Positions 25,983-34,817 of a stretch of 64,000 bases of DNA are shown here, in pieces; within the stretch, counting starts at the first letter, position 1; each line of letters starts with the position of its first letter. Position numbers and translations under genes: made by a program. The DNA is from JBGMEA01 sp041447245. Lineage in GTDB: Bacteria > Bacillota > Clostridia > Eubacteriales > Anaerofustaceae. The notes beneath the pieces were generated by a model. The model made no database searches and was not told the DNA's origin. It worked only from the letters and a program-made list of their open reading frames with translations. The stretch spans positions 124,001-188,000 of the forward strand of contig JBGMEA010000026.1 in NCBI GenBank assembly GCA_041447245.1. The letters are read 5' to 3'.

Positions 25983-26168
25983 TTATTTATCAGCATCAAC
26001 TGCTACAACTGTCTTTCCTTTATACGTGCCGCAATTGAGGCAAACTCTGTGCGGTAATTTTACTTCGCCGCATTCCGGACAAACGGATTGTGCCGGCGCT
26101 TCGAGTTTAAAATTCGCTCTGCGTTTATCTCTTCTGGATTTCGATTGTTTTCTCTTTGGTACTGCCAT
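25983..26168 (-). CDS. rpmF: 50S ribosomal protein L32 (zinc-binding form)
   Basis: The protein starts MAVPKRKQSKSRRDKRRANF, the L32 N-terminus, and carries the paired CPECG and CLNCG motifs, so it is the zinc-binding (C+) form. The frame is open three codons upstream, but the ATG at 26168 gives the exact family start and has AGGAGGTG at good spacing, giving 61 residues. It follows yceD by 12 bases. Confidence 0.97.
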   Translation of the reverse strand: MAVPKRKQSKSRRDKRRANFKLEAPAQSVCPECGEVKLPHRVCLNCGTYKGKTVVAVDADK

Positions 26169-26180
26169 AAATAACACCTC

Positions 26181-26666
26181 CTACTCTTTCCCGGATTTGC
26201 TTTGCCAATCTTTCAATGCTGCAAACTGAGAATTACTGTATTGTTCGGTCATGCAATCGCACGTTTGATGGTTCAGGTTGCATCCGCATTTGCTGCAGAG
26301 TCCTTTGCACTCTTCACTGCACAATACTCTCAGCGGCATATTGAGTATAATCAGATCTTTCACAAGTAATTGCGTATCCATATCATTTCCGTAAGCTTCC
26401 ATGATGTCTTCTCTCGCAATCTCGTCGTCCGTATCAAAGTGAACCGCCGTTCTGAATGAATCGAGACATCTCGCACAGACCGCTTCCGCAATATAATCGA
26501 CAGTGATACGATATTTCAGCATACCGCTTTCATACCATAATGTACCGGTCGATTGAATGGGAGATACAATCCGATACCCATCCTCTGCGAGGAATCCCTC
26601 GTATTGCTCATCCAACGCGATGCGCTTGGAATCAGTTTTGATCAGTTCGGCTATATTGATTTTCAT
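26181..26666 (-). CDS. yceD: DUF177 / YceD family protein
   Basis: The 161-residue protein has the DUF177 arrangement: an N-terminal beta-rich part and the cysteine-rich C-terminal segment CARCLDSF, CSEECKGLCSKCGCNLN. The family is linked to 23S rRNA biogenesis in other bacteria and is nearly always next to rpmF. Here it is the first gene of a long operon running through rpmF, plsX, acpP, rnc, smc and ftsY. Confidence 0.92.
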   Translation of the reverse strand: MKINIAELIKTDSKRIALDEQYEGFLAEDGYRIVSPIQSTGTLWYESGMLKYRITVDYIAEAVCARCLDSFRTAVHFDTDDEIAREDIMEAYGNDMDTQLLVKDLIILNMPLRVLCSEECKGLCSKCGCNLNHQTCDCMTEQYSNSQFAALKDWQSKSGKE

Positions 26667-26701
26667 TTTCGCCGCACTCCGCTATACTAACATGCCATAA
26701 T

Positions 26702-26731
26702 ATTATATAAGCTTCTCACTCATTTTGTCAA
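26702..26731 (-). promoter_or_regulatory. Promoter of the yceD-rpmF operon
   Basis: A perfect TTGACA (26726-26731 on the minus strand) and a perfect TATAAT (26702-26707) are separated by 18 bases, about 40 bases ahead of yceD. It is one of the strongest-looking promoters in the window. Confidence 0.85.
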
Positions 26732-26773
26732 GTAAATTGCAAAGAAATCCCTTTTTTGAAAAGAGACGAAATC

Positions 26774-27973
26774 CTATTTCATCAGCTCTTTCGTCAAATC
26801 CATCGTATCCATGGCGATCATCAATTCTTCATTCGTGGGAATGACCATGACTTTCACCCTGGAATTCGGAGTCGAAATCATAATTTCTTCTCCTCGCGTC
26901 GCATTGGCCTCTTTATCGATTTCAATGCCAAGATAGGTCAGCCCAGAAAGAATTGCTTCCCGTTCCACCCCTGAATTTTCGCCTACACCTGCTGTAAATA
27001 CAATTGCATCCACACCATTGAGAGCAGCAGCATAAGCGCCGACTGTGCAGATAACTTTGTAATCAAATGCTTCCAATGCGAGCGAAGCACGTTCATTGCC
27101 TTCATCCCTTGCTTTTTCCAAATCGCGGAAATCGCTTGAAATTCCGGAAATTCCGAGCACACCGGACTGTTTATTAAGCATTGTGTCAATTTCGTTGATG
27201 GTCATATGTTCTTCATCTGCAAGCACTTTTATGACAGCTGGGTCAATCGTTCCGCTTCGGGTACCCATGATCAAACCGTCGAGCGGGGTTAATCCCATGG
27301 ATGTATCCATGCATTTTCCATTCAATACTGCCGCAACACTGGAACCATTCCCTAAATGACAGGTAATCAGTTTCAGTTGATCCGTGCCGAGCAATTTCGC
27401 CGCGCGCTGAGAAACATATTTGTGACTTGTTCCGTGAAACCCGTATTTTCGGATATGATTGTTTTCATAATATTTATAAGGAATCGCATAAATGAAGGCT
27501 TTTTTTGGCATTGTCTGATGAAATGCCGTATCGAAGACCGCTACCATTGGGACACCGGGGAGTGCCTCAGCGCAAGCGTTGATTCCGATCAGATTGGCGG
27601 GATTATGAAGCGGACCGAGCGGGATGCATTCTTCGATCGCCGCAAGCACTTTCTCATCGATCACAACACTTTCCGCATATTTACTTCCTCCATGGAGCAC
27701 GCGATGCCCTACTGCATCGATTTCTTTCATGGAAGCAAGTACTCCGCACACCGGATCGACGAGAACCTGAAGAACCATTTTGATGGCATCTTTGTGACTC
27801 TGCATCGGCTGCTCAATAATTTTTTTGTCTTTTCCGGTCGGCTTGTGCGTCAGGATTGACCCTTCAATCCCGATTCGTTCGACGAGTCCTTTGGCGAGTA
27901 CTTCTTCCGTCTTCATATCAAATAATTGATACTTCAGTGAAGAACTGCCACAATTGACTACTAAAATTTTCAT
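26774..27973 (-). CDS. ackA: Acetate kinase
   Basis: AckA makes acetate and ATP from acetyl phosphate and ADP. The 399 residues begin MKILVVNCGSSSLKYQLFDM (family signature), contain VGHRVLHGG and VFDTAFHQTMP, the HGTSHKYVS segment with a catalytic His, and GTRSGTIDPAV. It is downstream of the CODH/ACS genes and a hexokinase on the same strand. No phosphotransacetylase gene is present in the window. A GGAGG site precedes the ATG. With acetyl-CoA synthase upstream it fits acetate formation with ATP gain, although the gene is also common in fermenters. Confidence 0.97.
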   Translation of the reverse strand: MKILVVNCGSSSLKYQLFDMKTEEVLAKGLVERIGIEGSILTHKPTGKDKKIIEQPMQSHKDAIKMVLQVLVDPVCGVLASMKEIDAVGHRVLHGGSKYAESVVIDEKVLAAIEECIPLGPLHNPANLIGINACAEALPGVPMVAVFDTAFHQTMPKKAFIYAIPYKYYENNHIRKYGFHGTSHKYVSQRAAKLLGTDQLKLITCHLGNGSSVAAVLNGKCMDTSMGLTPLDGLIMGTRSGTIDPAVIKVLADEEHMTINEIDTMLNKQSGVLGISGISSDFRDLEKARDEGNERASLALEAFDYKVICTVGAYAAALNGVDAIVFTAGVGENSGVEREAILSGLTYLGIEIDKEANATRGEEIMISTPNSRVKVMVIPTNEELMIAMDTMDLTKELMK

Positions 27974-28001
27974 GTATAATTTATCCTCCGATTAATAAAT
28001 C

Positions 28002-28040
28002 AAAAAAAGCTTTTACCAATGACATTCTATGCGATTGGTA
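28002..28040 (-). terminator. Terminator after the hexokinase gene
   Basis: TACCAAT (28014-28020) pairs with ATTGGTA (28034-28040), and a run of seven Ts (28002-28008) follows on the minus strand after a short gap. It lies between the hexokinase stop and ackA. Confidence 0.6.
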
Positions 28041-28085
28041 GGGGAAATTCCAGTGATTTTTTCAGCAAAAAGGGTGTAAAGGGTT

Positions 28086-29354
28086 TCAGATTTCAGTTGC
28101 CTTGGAAAGATGGTAGGAAGCTGCCCATGCAGCGCCGAGCAAAACGGCGTGATCTGTGGAAACAGTTGCAATGTTTGTTCCTGTTTGTTTTTGTATTTTA
28201 TGAATCAAAGATTGCCTGAAATTCGGAACGTTCTGTATGGTGGAACCTTCTATCGACATAAGCGCCGACTTTCCATATCCATGCTGCACACGGATTAATG
28301 CTGCTAAATTTGCACAAAGCAATGTCTCCGCACGTTTTACAATGGTTTGTGCAATCGTATAAACAGCCTCTTGATCCCGATTCGTGGGTTTCGCATTCAG
28401 GATTGAACTGATTTCTTTTGCTGTTGCATTTTTCAATGCAGACAAATCGTGCGCTGCGGAAATCAATCCTTCCCGGACTGCATGCATGCAGGCGATTTCG
28501 GTCAGTTCTCCCAAATATTTTCCTCCGACCATTTTCTCAAACAAATGGTCATTCGGTATTTCGGAATTGAGATCCAACTCCGCATCAAAACTGCCGCCCC
28601 GATATCCATCGAAGCAGCCTGACTCCGTGTTTATCAAATCGGTTTTGACAGGATGCGGATATTTTATTTTCTTTACATTTTGAGCCGTCTCGCAATAACA
28701 GCTGTTTGTTCCCGTTCCCAAAATCAAGCCGGTAACCGACGTATATTTCTGATGATCATAGTGTATGGTTGCAGATAATAAAGATGCGACGGAATCATTC
28801 ACGACAACAATAGGAACCCGATTTCCGGAAATCATATGAATTTTATCCGTAAGTTGCTGCCGCAGGCTTTGTCCTCCGACACCGTACACGACAATTTCTT
28901 TTGCCATGTCACGTACAATCATATCATGCGTTTCGGTGATCTTTCCGGGAAATGCAAAACTGATTCCGAATGCATCCGCGTTTTCGGAATACGGAGCGAT
29001 CCGCTGTGCAAATTCAATAAAAAACTCTTCAGCAGAAAGAGGAGCATGACGTCCGATCATATCAAATTTATCAAGTGATTCGATAATGACATTTCTTCTG
29101 TCGGAGATTACTACTTTGGCAATCCGCATATGCGTACCGCCGGCATCGATCGCAACAATACGGCGCGGACGATCAAAACAATGCAATTCGGTGATATCGA
29201 TATATGATGGATAGATTGCCAACCCATTTTCGGGAGTCTCTGCCAACCCGCGTGTTATTTGCGCAATAAATGTCTCTGTCAGAAGATCAACATCAACCTG
29301 ATCCGGATGCATCTTGTGCTTTTTAAAGAATAATTCAACCGCTCTGCCGTTCAT
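28086..29354 (-). CDS. Hexokinase of the eukaryotic-type (Hexokinase_1/2) family
   Basis: This 422-residue protein is a sugar kinase of the family best known from yeast and animals, not the usual bacterial ROK or Glk type. It has the phosphate-1 motif VAIDAGGTHMRIAKV, a segment FAFPGKITETHDMIVRDMAKE leading to GVGGQSLRQQL, the catalytic Asp in VVNDSVASLLSA, LILGTGTNSCYCE, NTESGCFDGYRGG with FDAELDLNSEIPNDHLFEKM, and the C-terminal ATP-binding SIEGSTIQN. The length is close to a single eukaryotic hexokinase half. It is flanked by terminators and lies between acsB and ackA on the same strand. It probably phosphorylates glucose or a related hexose; specificity cannot be read from sequence. A GGGG site precedes the ATG. 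Confidence 0.8.
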   Translation of the reverse strand: MNGRAVELFFKKHKMHPDQVDVDLLTETFIAQITRGLAETPENGLAIYPSYIDITELHCFDRPRRIVAIDAGGTHMRIAKVVISDRRNVIIESLDKFDMIGRHAPLSAEEFFIEFAQRIAPYSENADAFGISFAFPGKITETHDMIVRDMAKEIVVYGVGGQSLRQQLTDKIHMISGNRVPIVVVNDSVASLLSATIHYDHQKYTSVTGLILGTGTNSCYCETAQNVKKIKYPHPVKTDLINTESGCFDGYRGGSFDAELDLNSEIPNDHLFEKMVGGKYLGELTEIACMHAVREGLISAAHDLSALKNATAKEISSILNAKPTNRDQEAVYTIAQTIVKRAETLLCANLAALIRVQHGYGKSALMSIEGSTIQNVPNFRQSLIHKIQKQTGTNIATVSTDHAVLLGAAWAASYHLSKATEI

Positions 29355-29446
29355 CTGAACCCCACAGGTTTCAACAATAAAAAATACATATACTTACAGT
29401 ATATACACTCTTTATCGGATAAACCACAAAAAAAATGCAGATGAAC

Positions 29447-29483
29447 AAAAAGATAAGAGTGCGGGTGTCTCCGCACTCTTATC
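29447..29483 (-). terminator. Terminator of cooS-cooC-acsB
   Basis: A perfect 13-bp stem (29452-29464 with 29471-29483) is followed by five Ts on the minus strand, 8 bases past the acsB stop. Confidence 0.93.
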
Positions 29484-29491
29484 GGATGATA

Positions 29492-31624
29492 TTACATCAT
29501 CGGATCCATGCTCAATGCCGGATGACCTTTTTCCGTAAGGAATGCGATTAATGCTTCGCCGTCCTGAGCGGTCGTTTCATCACCGATCATATCAGTGAAG
29601 TTGTCAATTCCGTACAAGTCATTTGCCGTTTTGTTAAGTTTTTCAGCAACCGTTTCTTTCAGTGCTTTCGGCATCCAAACAATACGTTCGATACCGCCTT
29701 CTGCTTTCATGAATTTTTTGGAAGCAATGAAGTGTTTGCCGTGACCCATGAAGCCCGGAGTCTGAACACCGCCGCCTGTCATGGAAGCAAGTTCACCGAA
29801 GCTCATTCCGAGCGGGGTGAGTCCTGCGTATTCACGGTTGACAATCACAACACCATTGGAGAACGGTTCAATACCGCAGATACATTCGAAACATCCGCAG
29901 CTTGTCATCGGGTCTTCCATGATAGAGTACAGCGTAACTTTCTGCAGAGCACCCTGAGAAAGTCTGGATACAGCATCATTGACATCATCCCAAGCGCCTG
30001 TTCGTTCATCGATTACGCCGCCTTTGGTAATGACCTGACACGGACCGGACGGATCCAGTTCTTTGGTCGCTTTTGCATCCAACCAACTGACAGCACCGCA
30101 AAGGCCGAGACGTTCCGGTGTTACCACGCAAACGTGAGAAGGAGCAAACGACTGGCAAAGTGTGCAGCTGTAGAAGACATCAACGCTTTCATCCGTCAAC
30201 GAATTCAAACGTTCATCACGTTTTTCATAGGCCGGAATAGCAACTGTCTGTCTGAGTTCTTTTACTTTTTCGGGATCCGTAACGATCGTAATTTGGCATT
30301 TATCAACAACCGTATCGAATTCATCTTTCATTTTCGCATACAGAACTTCTCCGAAGTGTTTAGCACGCATACCAGCTTCAAAGTCTGCTTTGCTGACACG
30401 GATACGGATCATATCTCTTTGACCTGTGTGCATCACGCCTTCCATATAGTTGAGGAAATAGTGAATCTTACGTTCGAGAACCGGTTCAAAGTCAGACTGC
30501 ATGCTCTTTCCTGTGACATCGACCATGATTGCCATAGCCATTTTGCCCGGAACTTCACCGATTTCATCAAAGTCTTTTCCGATTACTTCGATTTTGTGAT
30601 CTTCGATTTCTCCTGCTTCTTTCATGCGAACAAGTTCAAAGGAATCCATCTTGGAGCCGTCAACTTCGAGATACATATCATTACGTCTGATGATTTCGCC
30701 TTCAAAAGCAGCTGCAAAGGATACCGGAATCGGAATTTCAGTAATTTTGATTTTGATGCCGCGCGCTTCCAAGGAAGTAGCAACGAGATCATCATTGTTC
30801 GGTTGGTAAATGAGTCGTTTCGGAACATACCAGATGTTTTCCGTTTCGTCAGTCATAACCGGGAAGCCCAAAGCAATCGCGCCGCCGCCGCAGGCAACCG
30901 TCATATCGCTGAGCGGTGCAAACGCATTAACGAATGCATTGACACGATCTGAAGTATATCTGAGAAGTTCCGCATAAGAGCCGGGTTTTACTGCACCGAA
31001 GATCAGTGCCGCACGGATTGCCACGCTGACAACATGGATGACAGCAGGAAGATCCTGACCGAGCGGTACGATACGAACATCAAAGTTCATATTCACGCCT
31101 GCTTCCACGGCCTGATCGATGATTCCGCCGACAAGGAATACCATGATCCCTTTGGACTGATAATCTTTAATCAGTTTCGCAGCAATTTCTTTGGAAGGAG
31201 CCGGTCCGATCATAACGGCAACACCAGGGATGTCGCCGGTAACGAGCGGTACGCCCAAGGAACGGATTTCCGCGTCGGAAAGATGTCCGTGATACGGTTC
31301 CGCATAAGGAGTTTCTTCCATTACATATTTGATCGCTTCAATGATTTCTGCGGACATCGCCGTAGCGATACCGGAAGTAAATACATGTTCCGTTCTGTTT
31401 TCATGGCACATCATTTCTTTGATAGTGTCCAACGTATTTTTGAGTTCCCCCAGTGTTTTGACTTTTACTTCCGTAAAAGCGTAAATCACAGGAAGACCGT
31501 AAGCGGTATCGGGCAGCGCAACACTGTGATCCGCACCGAATTTTGCGATGGCTTTATCTACACTGGCTACTGCTAAATCATACATCTGATCCGAGCCGTT
31601 GAAGACTCTTTCGAAAAGTGTCAT
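29492..31624 (-). CDS. acsB: Acetyl-CoA synthase (CODH/ACS beta subunit)
   Basis: AcsB joins CO, a methyl group from the corrinoid protein, and CoA into acetyl-CoA at its A-cluster. The 710-residue protein carries all A-cluster ligands: Cys487, Cys490, Cys499, Cys509 for the cubane and the Cys576-Gly-Cys578 motif (TSCGCFE) for the distal nickel; the spacing is the same as in Moorella AcsB. Three domains are visible: an N-terminal CODH-docking part, a middle domain from about residue 310 (methyltransfer partner binding), and the A-cluster domain from about 480. The N-terminus is slightly shorter than Moorella's (729 residues). It follows cooC by 20 bases. The corrinoid protein genes acsC and acsD and the methyltransferase acsE are not nearby. 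Confidence 0.97.
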   Translation of the reverse strand: MTLFERVFNGSDQMYDLAVASVDKAIAKFGADHSVALPDTAYGLPVIYAFTEVKVKTLGELKNTLDTIKEMMCHENRTEHVFTSGIATAMSAEIIEAIKYVMEETPYAEPYHGHLSDAEIRSLGVPLVTGDIPGVAVMIGPAPSKEIAAKLIKDYQSKGIMVFLVGGIIDQAVEAGVNMNFDVRIVPLGQDLPAVIHVVSVAIRAALIFGAVKPGSYAELLRYTSDRVNAFVNAFAPLSDMTVACGGGAIALGFPVMTDETENIWYVPKRLIYQPNNDDLVATSLEARGIKIKITEIPIPVSFAAAFEGEIIRRNDMYLEVDGSKMDSFELVRMKEAGEIEDHKIEVIGKDFDEIGEVPGKMAMAIMVDVTGKSMQSDFEPVLERKIHYFLNYMEGVMHTGQRDMIRIRVSKADFEAGMRAKHFGEVLYAKMKDEFDTVVDKCQITIVTDPEKVKELRQTVAIPAYEKRDERLNSLTDESVDVFYSCTLCQSFAPSHVCVVTPERLGLCGAVSWLDAKATKELDPSGPCQVITKGGVIDERTGAWDDVNDAVSRLSQGALQKVTLYSIMEDPMTSCGCFECICGIEPFSNGVVIVNREYAGLTPLGMSFGELASMTGGGVQTPGFMGHGKHFIASKKFMKAEGGIERIVWMPKALKETVAEKLNKTANDLYGIDNFTDMIGDETTAQDGEALIAFLTEKGHPALSMDPMM

Positions 31625-31644
31625 TTTTATCTCACCCCGTATAA

Positions 31645-32427
31645 TTATTCTTTCGTTTCGTATTCTAGATCAATTTTTTCTTTGATGGCTTTGACTTCAT
31701 CAATCGCGGCCGCACTGAAATCAAACGGTGATTTCCCCTGTCTGTCGGCATCAATCACTTCCTTGTTGTAATGAATGAATCCGAGCAGATCGTCTTTGAT
31801 ATGTTCTCTGATAAAATTTTCGTCATCTTCGTTTCGTACTTTGTTTGCCACGACACGCACGTTTTTCACACCCAAATCCTGTGCAAGCTGTTTGACTTTT
31901 TCATAGGTCTGAATGCTGCGCGCGCCCGGCTCAATCACAACGATGAACTGATCCACACTGTCGGCCGTTCCGCGACCGAGATGTTCAATTCCTGCTTCCA
32001 TATCCATGATGACTACATCCCGGTTTTGGAGGACCAAATGTGAAATCAAACGTTTCAAAAGTACATGTTCCGGACATACGCATCCGCTTCCGCCCGTTTC
32101 TACCGTCCCGAGCGTCAGCAATCGGATGCCGTTTGCTTTTTTTGCGTATTTATCAGGTATATCATCGACTTTCGGGTTGATCTTGAAGAATTTTCCGAAG
32201 TTTTCTTCGGAGGAACCGGTACGCTCCGCGACAAGCTTTTTCATCTGAGAAATCGGTACGATTTCTTTCAGTTCCCTTTCGGTAAAGCCAAGAGCAAGCC
32301 CCAGATTCGCATCCGGGTCGGCATCCACAGCCAACACGCTTCGGCCTTCCTGCGCATACAAGCGAGCCAATATTGCGGAAAATGTTGTTTTCCCGACTCC
32401 GCCTTTTCCTGTAATGGCAATTTTCAT
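31645..32427 (-). CDS. cooC: CO dehydrogenase maturation factor, CooC/AcsF-type nickel ATPase
   Basis: CooC is a MinD-like dimeric ATPase that loads nickel into the C-cluster of CODH (or, as AcsF, into ACS). The 260 residues have the deviant Walker A GKGGVGKTT at residues 7-15, VDADPDANLGLAL, the CVCPEH motif (two cysteines that bind metal across the dimer) near residue 116, and VIMDMEAGIEHLG. It lies between cooS and acsB with short gaps, so it could serve either enzyme. Confidence 0.96.
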   Translation of the reverse strand: MKIAITGKGGVGKTTFSAILARLYAQEGRSVLAVDADPDANLGLALGFTERELKEIVPISQMKKLVAERTGSSEENFGKFFKINPKVDDIPDKYAKKANGIRLLTLGTVETGGSGCVCPEHVLLKRLISHLVLQNRDVVIMDMEAGIEHLGRGTADSVDQFIVVIEPGARSIQTYEKVKQLAQDLGVKNVRVVANKVRNEDDENFIREHIKDDLLGFIHYNKEVIDADRQGKSPFDFSAAAIDEVKAIKEKIDLEYETKE

Positions 32428-32468
32428 TCAATATCACCTGACTTTTCTAGTAAATATTTGTTCGGAGA

Positions 32469-34361
32469 TTAAATATTCAGTGCTTTTCTCTTGTCTTCGA
32501 TGCAATCCATCATTTCCTGCACGAGGCCATCCGGATCCATATTGATTGTATAACCAGCGCCTACAAGTTTTTTCGTTCCGTCTGTAATCAGTTCCATCAT
32601 TTTATCGGAACCTTTCACCTGAGGTTCAATCCCGAGGAATGTCTGTACGCCGGTACCGATCACGTAGTTTGCAATGGAAACCGCTTTTTCACTCATCCAT
32701 TCCGGTGCGCATCCGATAATCGGAAGCTGAGGAATATCCACTCCCCATTCTTTTGCGACGCCGGTTACCAGCAGAAGAATTCGGCTGATGTCAACGCAGG
32801 ATCCCATATGAAGAACCGGGGGAATATCAGCGAGTTCGCAAACGGTTCTTAAGCCGTCTCCACAAAGATCTTTCGCTTCTTTGGACAGCAAGCCTGCTTT
32901 TGCAGCAGCCTGTGCGGAACATCCCGTAGCGACGACAATGATGTCGTTTTTGAGCAAAGTTTTTATGATTTCGATGTGTGAGTAGTCTGCACGTACTTTC
33001 GGGTTGTTGCATCCTACGATCCCTACCGCACCGCGTAAAACGCCGGATTTAAGGCAATCAACAAGGGGTTTATAGGTTCCGAGTTCTTCCGTATAGGAAT
33101 TCGTTACCGTATCCAGTTGTTTAATGATCGCTTCGCAGGAATATCCTACGACAGCTTTCTGTTTTGTGGCAGGAATATATACTTTTGTAGCATCTCTGTT
33201 CGCATAGTTGTCGATCGCTTCTTTCACGATTTCTTTTGCGATATCAAGCGCTCTGCTTTCATCGAATTCCATATATAAGGAGCCCGGAATTCTCGCTTTC
33301 GGAGAAGTCGTGATAAACTTTGTGTGGTAACATTTTGTCAATGCGGACAGTGCCGGGAAAATGCACTGAATATCAACGACAACCGCTTCGACAGCCCCTG
33401 TCAGCACGGCATTTTCCTGTTGAAGGAAGTTACCCGCCATTCTGACCCCGTGACGCATGGTCACTTCGTTAGCCGTACAGCATAAGCCGGCAATATTAAT
33501 GCCTTTTGCACCTTTTTCTTTGGCATATTTAATCATTTCCGGATCTTCGGAAGCGAACACTACCATTTCGGACAGGGCCGGTTCGTGACCGTGAATGATG
33601 ATATTAACCATATCTTTTTCGAGAACACCGAGGTTTGCTTCGGTTTCTTTCGGCATCGGAGTTCCGAAGAGGATATCCGTGAATTCGGTACCCATCATGG
33701 ATCCGCCCCAACCATCGGCAAGGCCGCCTCTGACCGCCTGTTTTACAAGCGCTTCGGGATCGGACGTACAACCCATATGCGTCATGTGCATGATCGTTGC
33801 GATTTCTCTGTCAATTGCTCTCGGCTGAATGTCGAGATCTTCCCAGAGTTTCTGTCTTTCTTCTGTTGCGCGGCTGAGGAATCTCTGATATCCGAATGGT
33901 TTCCCATATTCCATCAGACCGACTTCCGCAACTTCGTGAGCGATATCATAGATATCTCTTCCTTCTGTTTCGATATCCCATTCTTTTGCGAGCTTGATCA
34001 GTTTTGCTTCATCGCGAACGATGTAGTTACCGTCTCTGGACGAAATATGCAATGTGTGTGCGATATCACGACCATGGTCGGAGTGCGCTGCACAACCGCC
34101 AGCCACCATACGGACATAGTTTCTTCCGGCAATTGCAGCCGCATCTGCACCGCAGATTCCTCTGGGAGCTTTCGGTGTGACTCTGCACGGTCCCATTGAG
34201 CAGATTTTGCAGCAAATACCGTCTTCACCGAATTTACACTGTGGTTTTTGAGCCTGTTTTCTGTCTTCCCAAGTTTCGGCAAATCTTTCCTTGGCAAGAT
34301 TCGAGAGTAATTCAGAAACGGCTTCCATTTCTTCAACGGATGTGAATTGTTTGATTTCCAT
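32469..34361 (-). CDS. cooS: Ni-dependent carbon monoxide dehydrogenase catalytic subunit
   Basis: CooS/AcsA interconverts CO and CO2 at a Ni-4Fe-5S C-cluster. The 630-residue protein carries D-cluster cysteines 42 and 50 and the B-cluster set 51, 54, 59 and 70 (ICCKICSMGPCR, GICGA), then a CAAHSDHGRD histidine motif, and C-cluster ligands in the GLCCTANE, VVDIQCIFPAL, GCNNP, ATGCSAQ and MGSCVDISR segments. The frame is open 14 codons upstream, but the ATG at 34361 follows AGGAGGAGG and gives the normal N-terminus. It is transcribed with cooC and acsB. Its leader is long, about 200 bases, if the predicted promoter is right. Confidence 0.97.
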   Translation of the reverse strand: MEIKQFTSVEEMEAVSELLSNLAKERFAETWEDRKQAQKPQCKFGEDGICCKICSMGPCRVTPKAPRGICGADAAAIAGRNYVRMVAGGCAAHSDHGRDIAHTLHISSRDGNYIVRDEAKLIKLAKEWDIETEGRDIYDIAHEVAEVGLMEYGKPFGYQRFLSRATEERQKLWEDLDIQPRAIDREIATIMHMTHMGCTSDPEALVKQAVRGGLADGWGGSMMGTEFTDILFGTPMPKETEANLGVLEKDMVNIIIHGHEPALSEMVVFASEDPEMIKYAKEKGAKGINIAGLCCTANEVTMRHGVRMAGNFLQQENAVLTGAVEAVVVDIQCIFPALSALTKCYHTKFITTSPKARIPGSLYMEFDESRALDIAKEIVKEAIDNYANRDATKVYIPATKQKAVVGYSCEAIIKQLDTVTNSYTEELGTYKPLVDCLKSGVLRGAVGIVGCNNPKVRADYSHIEIIKTLLKNDIIVVATGCSAQAAAKAGLLSKEAKDLCGDGLRTVCELADIPPVLHMGSCVDISRILLLVTGVAKEWGVDIPQLPIIGCAPEWMSEKAVSIANYVIGTGVQTFLGIEPQVKGSDKMMELITDGTKKLVGAGYTINMDPDGLVQEMMDCIEDKRKALNI

Positions 34362-34468
34362 TGAACCTCCTCCTAGATGTAAGTATTTTTTTAATTCATG
34401 CAAAACAAAATCATCATGAAAATGTTTACAACCCCATTCAACAGCATAATGGTGCCGTAACGATAAAA

Positions 34469-34489
34469 TTGTTTGCCAATATTAAACAA
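34469..34489. promoter_or_regulatory. Inverted repeat in the cooS leader
   Basis: TTGTTT (34469-34474) and AAACAA (34484-34489) are separated by 9 bases. With the predicted transcription start near 34565 it lies about 80-95 bases into the leader. It could be a protein-binding site or an RNA hairpin; neither is proven. Confidence 0.35.
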
Positions 34490-34571
34490 AATCATTTGGA
34501 TGAAATTTTGAAAAATGTTTAACTTGAAAGAATTGAAGAAGTGTTTTGATTAAAGAGTCTGTTGCAAGGTC

Positions 34572-34600
34572 ATTCTATCATTCTTCATTCAAGAATTCAA
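34572..34600 (-). promoter_or_regulatory. Promoter of cooS-cooC-acsB
   Basis: TTGAAT (34595-34600) and TAGAAT (34572-34577) on the minus strand are 17 bases apart, with TGA directly before the -10 box. The start site would be near 34565, giving a leader of about 200 bases. Confidence 0.55.
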
Positions 34601-34817
34601 TCATTTTTAAAAATCGCAAATCAAAATTCCAACGGAAGAATCTGCGTGGGACAAAAATACCCCATATTGTTGAATCGGTTTGTTTTTTTTCATTTATCTC
34701 AGTCAAAAAACAGAATGAACTGTGAAAAAATCAAAAAACATTCTTCCATTTTGGTAAATTTTCTCCGATAATCGATTTGTTTTTACTCCTGAATTTTATG
34801 AAAGAACTACATAAAAT

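Larger units (their letters stand above)
34362..34817 (-). other. 456-base intergenic region holding the cooS promoter and long leader
   Basis: No gene is seen between cooT and cooS. It holds a predicted cooS promoter (34572-34600), an inverted repeat (34469-34489) and an AT-rich leader of about 200 bases. I find no known riboswitch or RNA gene pattern. Just after the cooT stop a 9-bp AT-rich hairpin (34792-34800 with 34810-34818) may end or slow the cooT transcript. Confidence 0.6.

Noticed and set aside
29732..30952. A 406-codon plus-strand frame opposite acsB.
   Set aside because: Antisense shadow of a certain gene; no family features and no start signals.
34562..34771. A 69-codon plus-strand frame in the cooS upstream region.
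   Set aside because: It runs against the cooS promoter and has no ribosome-binding site or family features.
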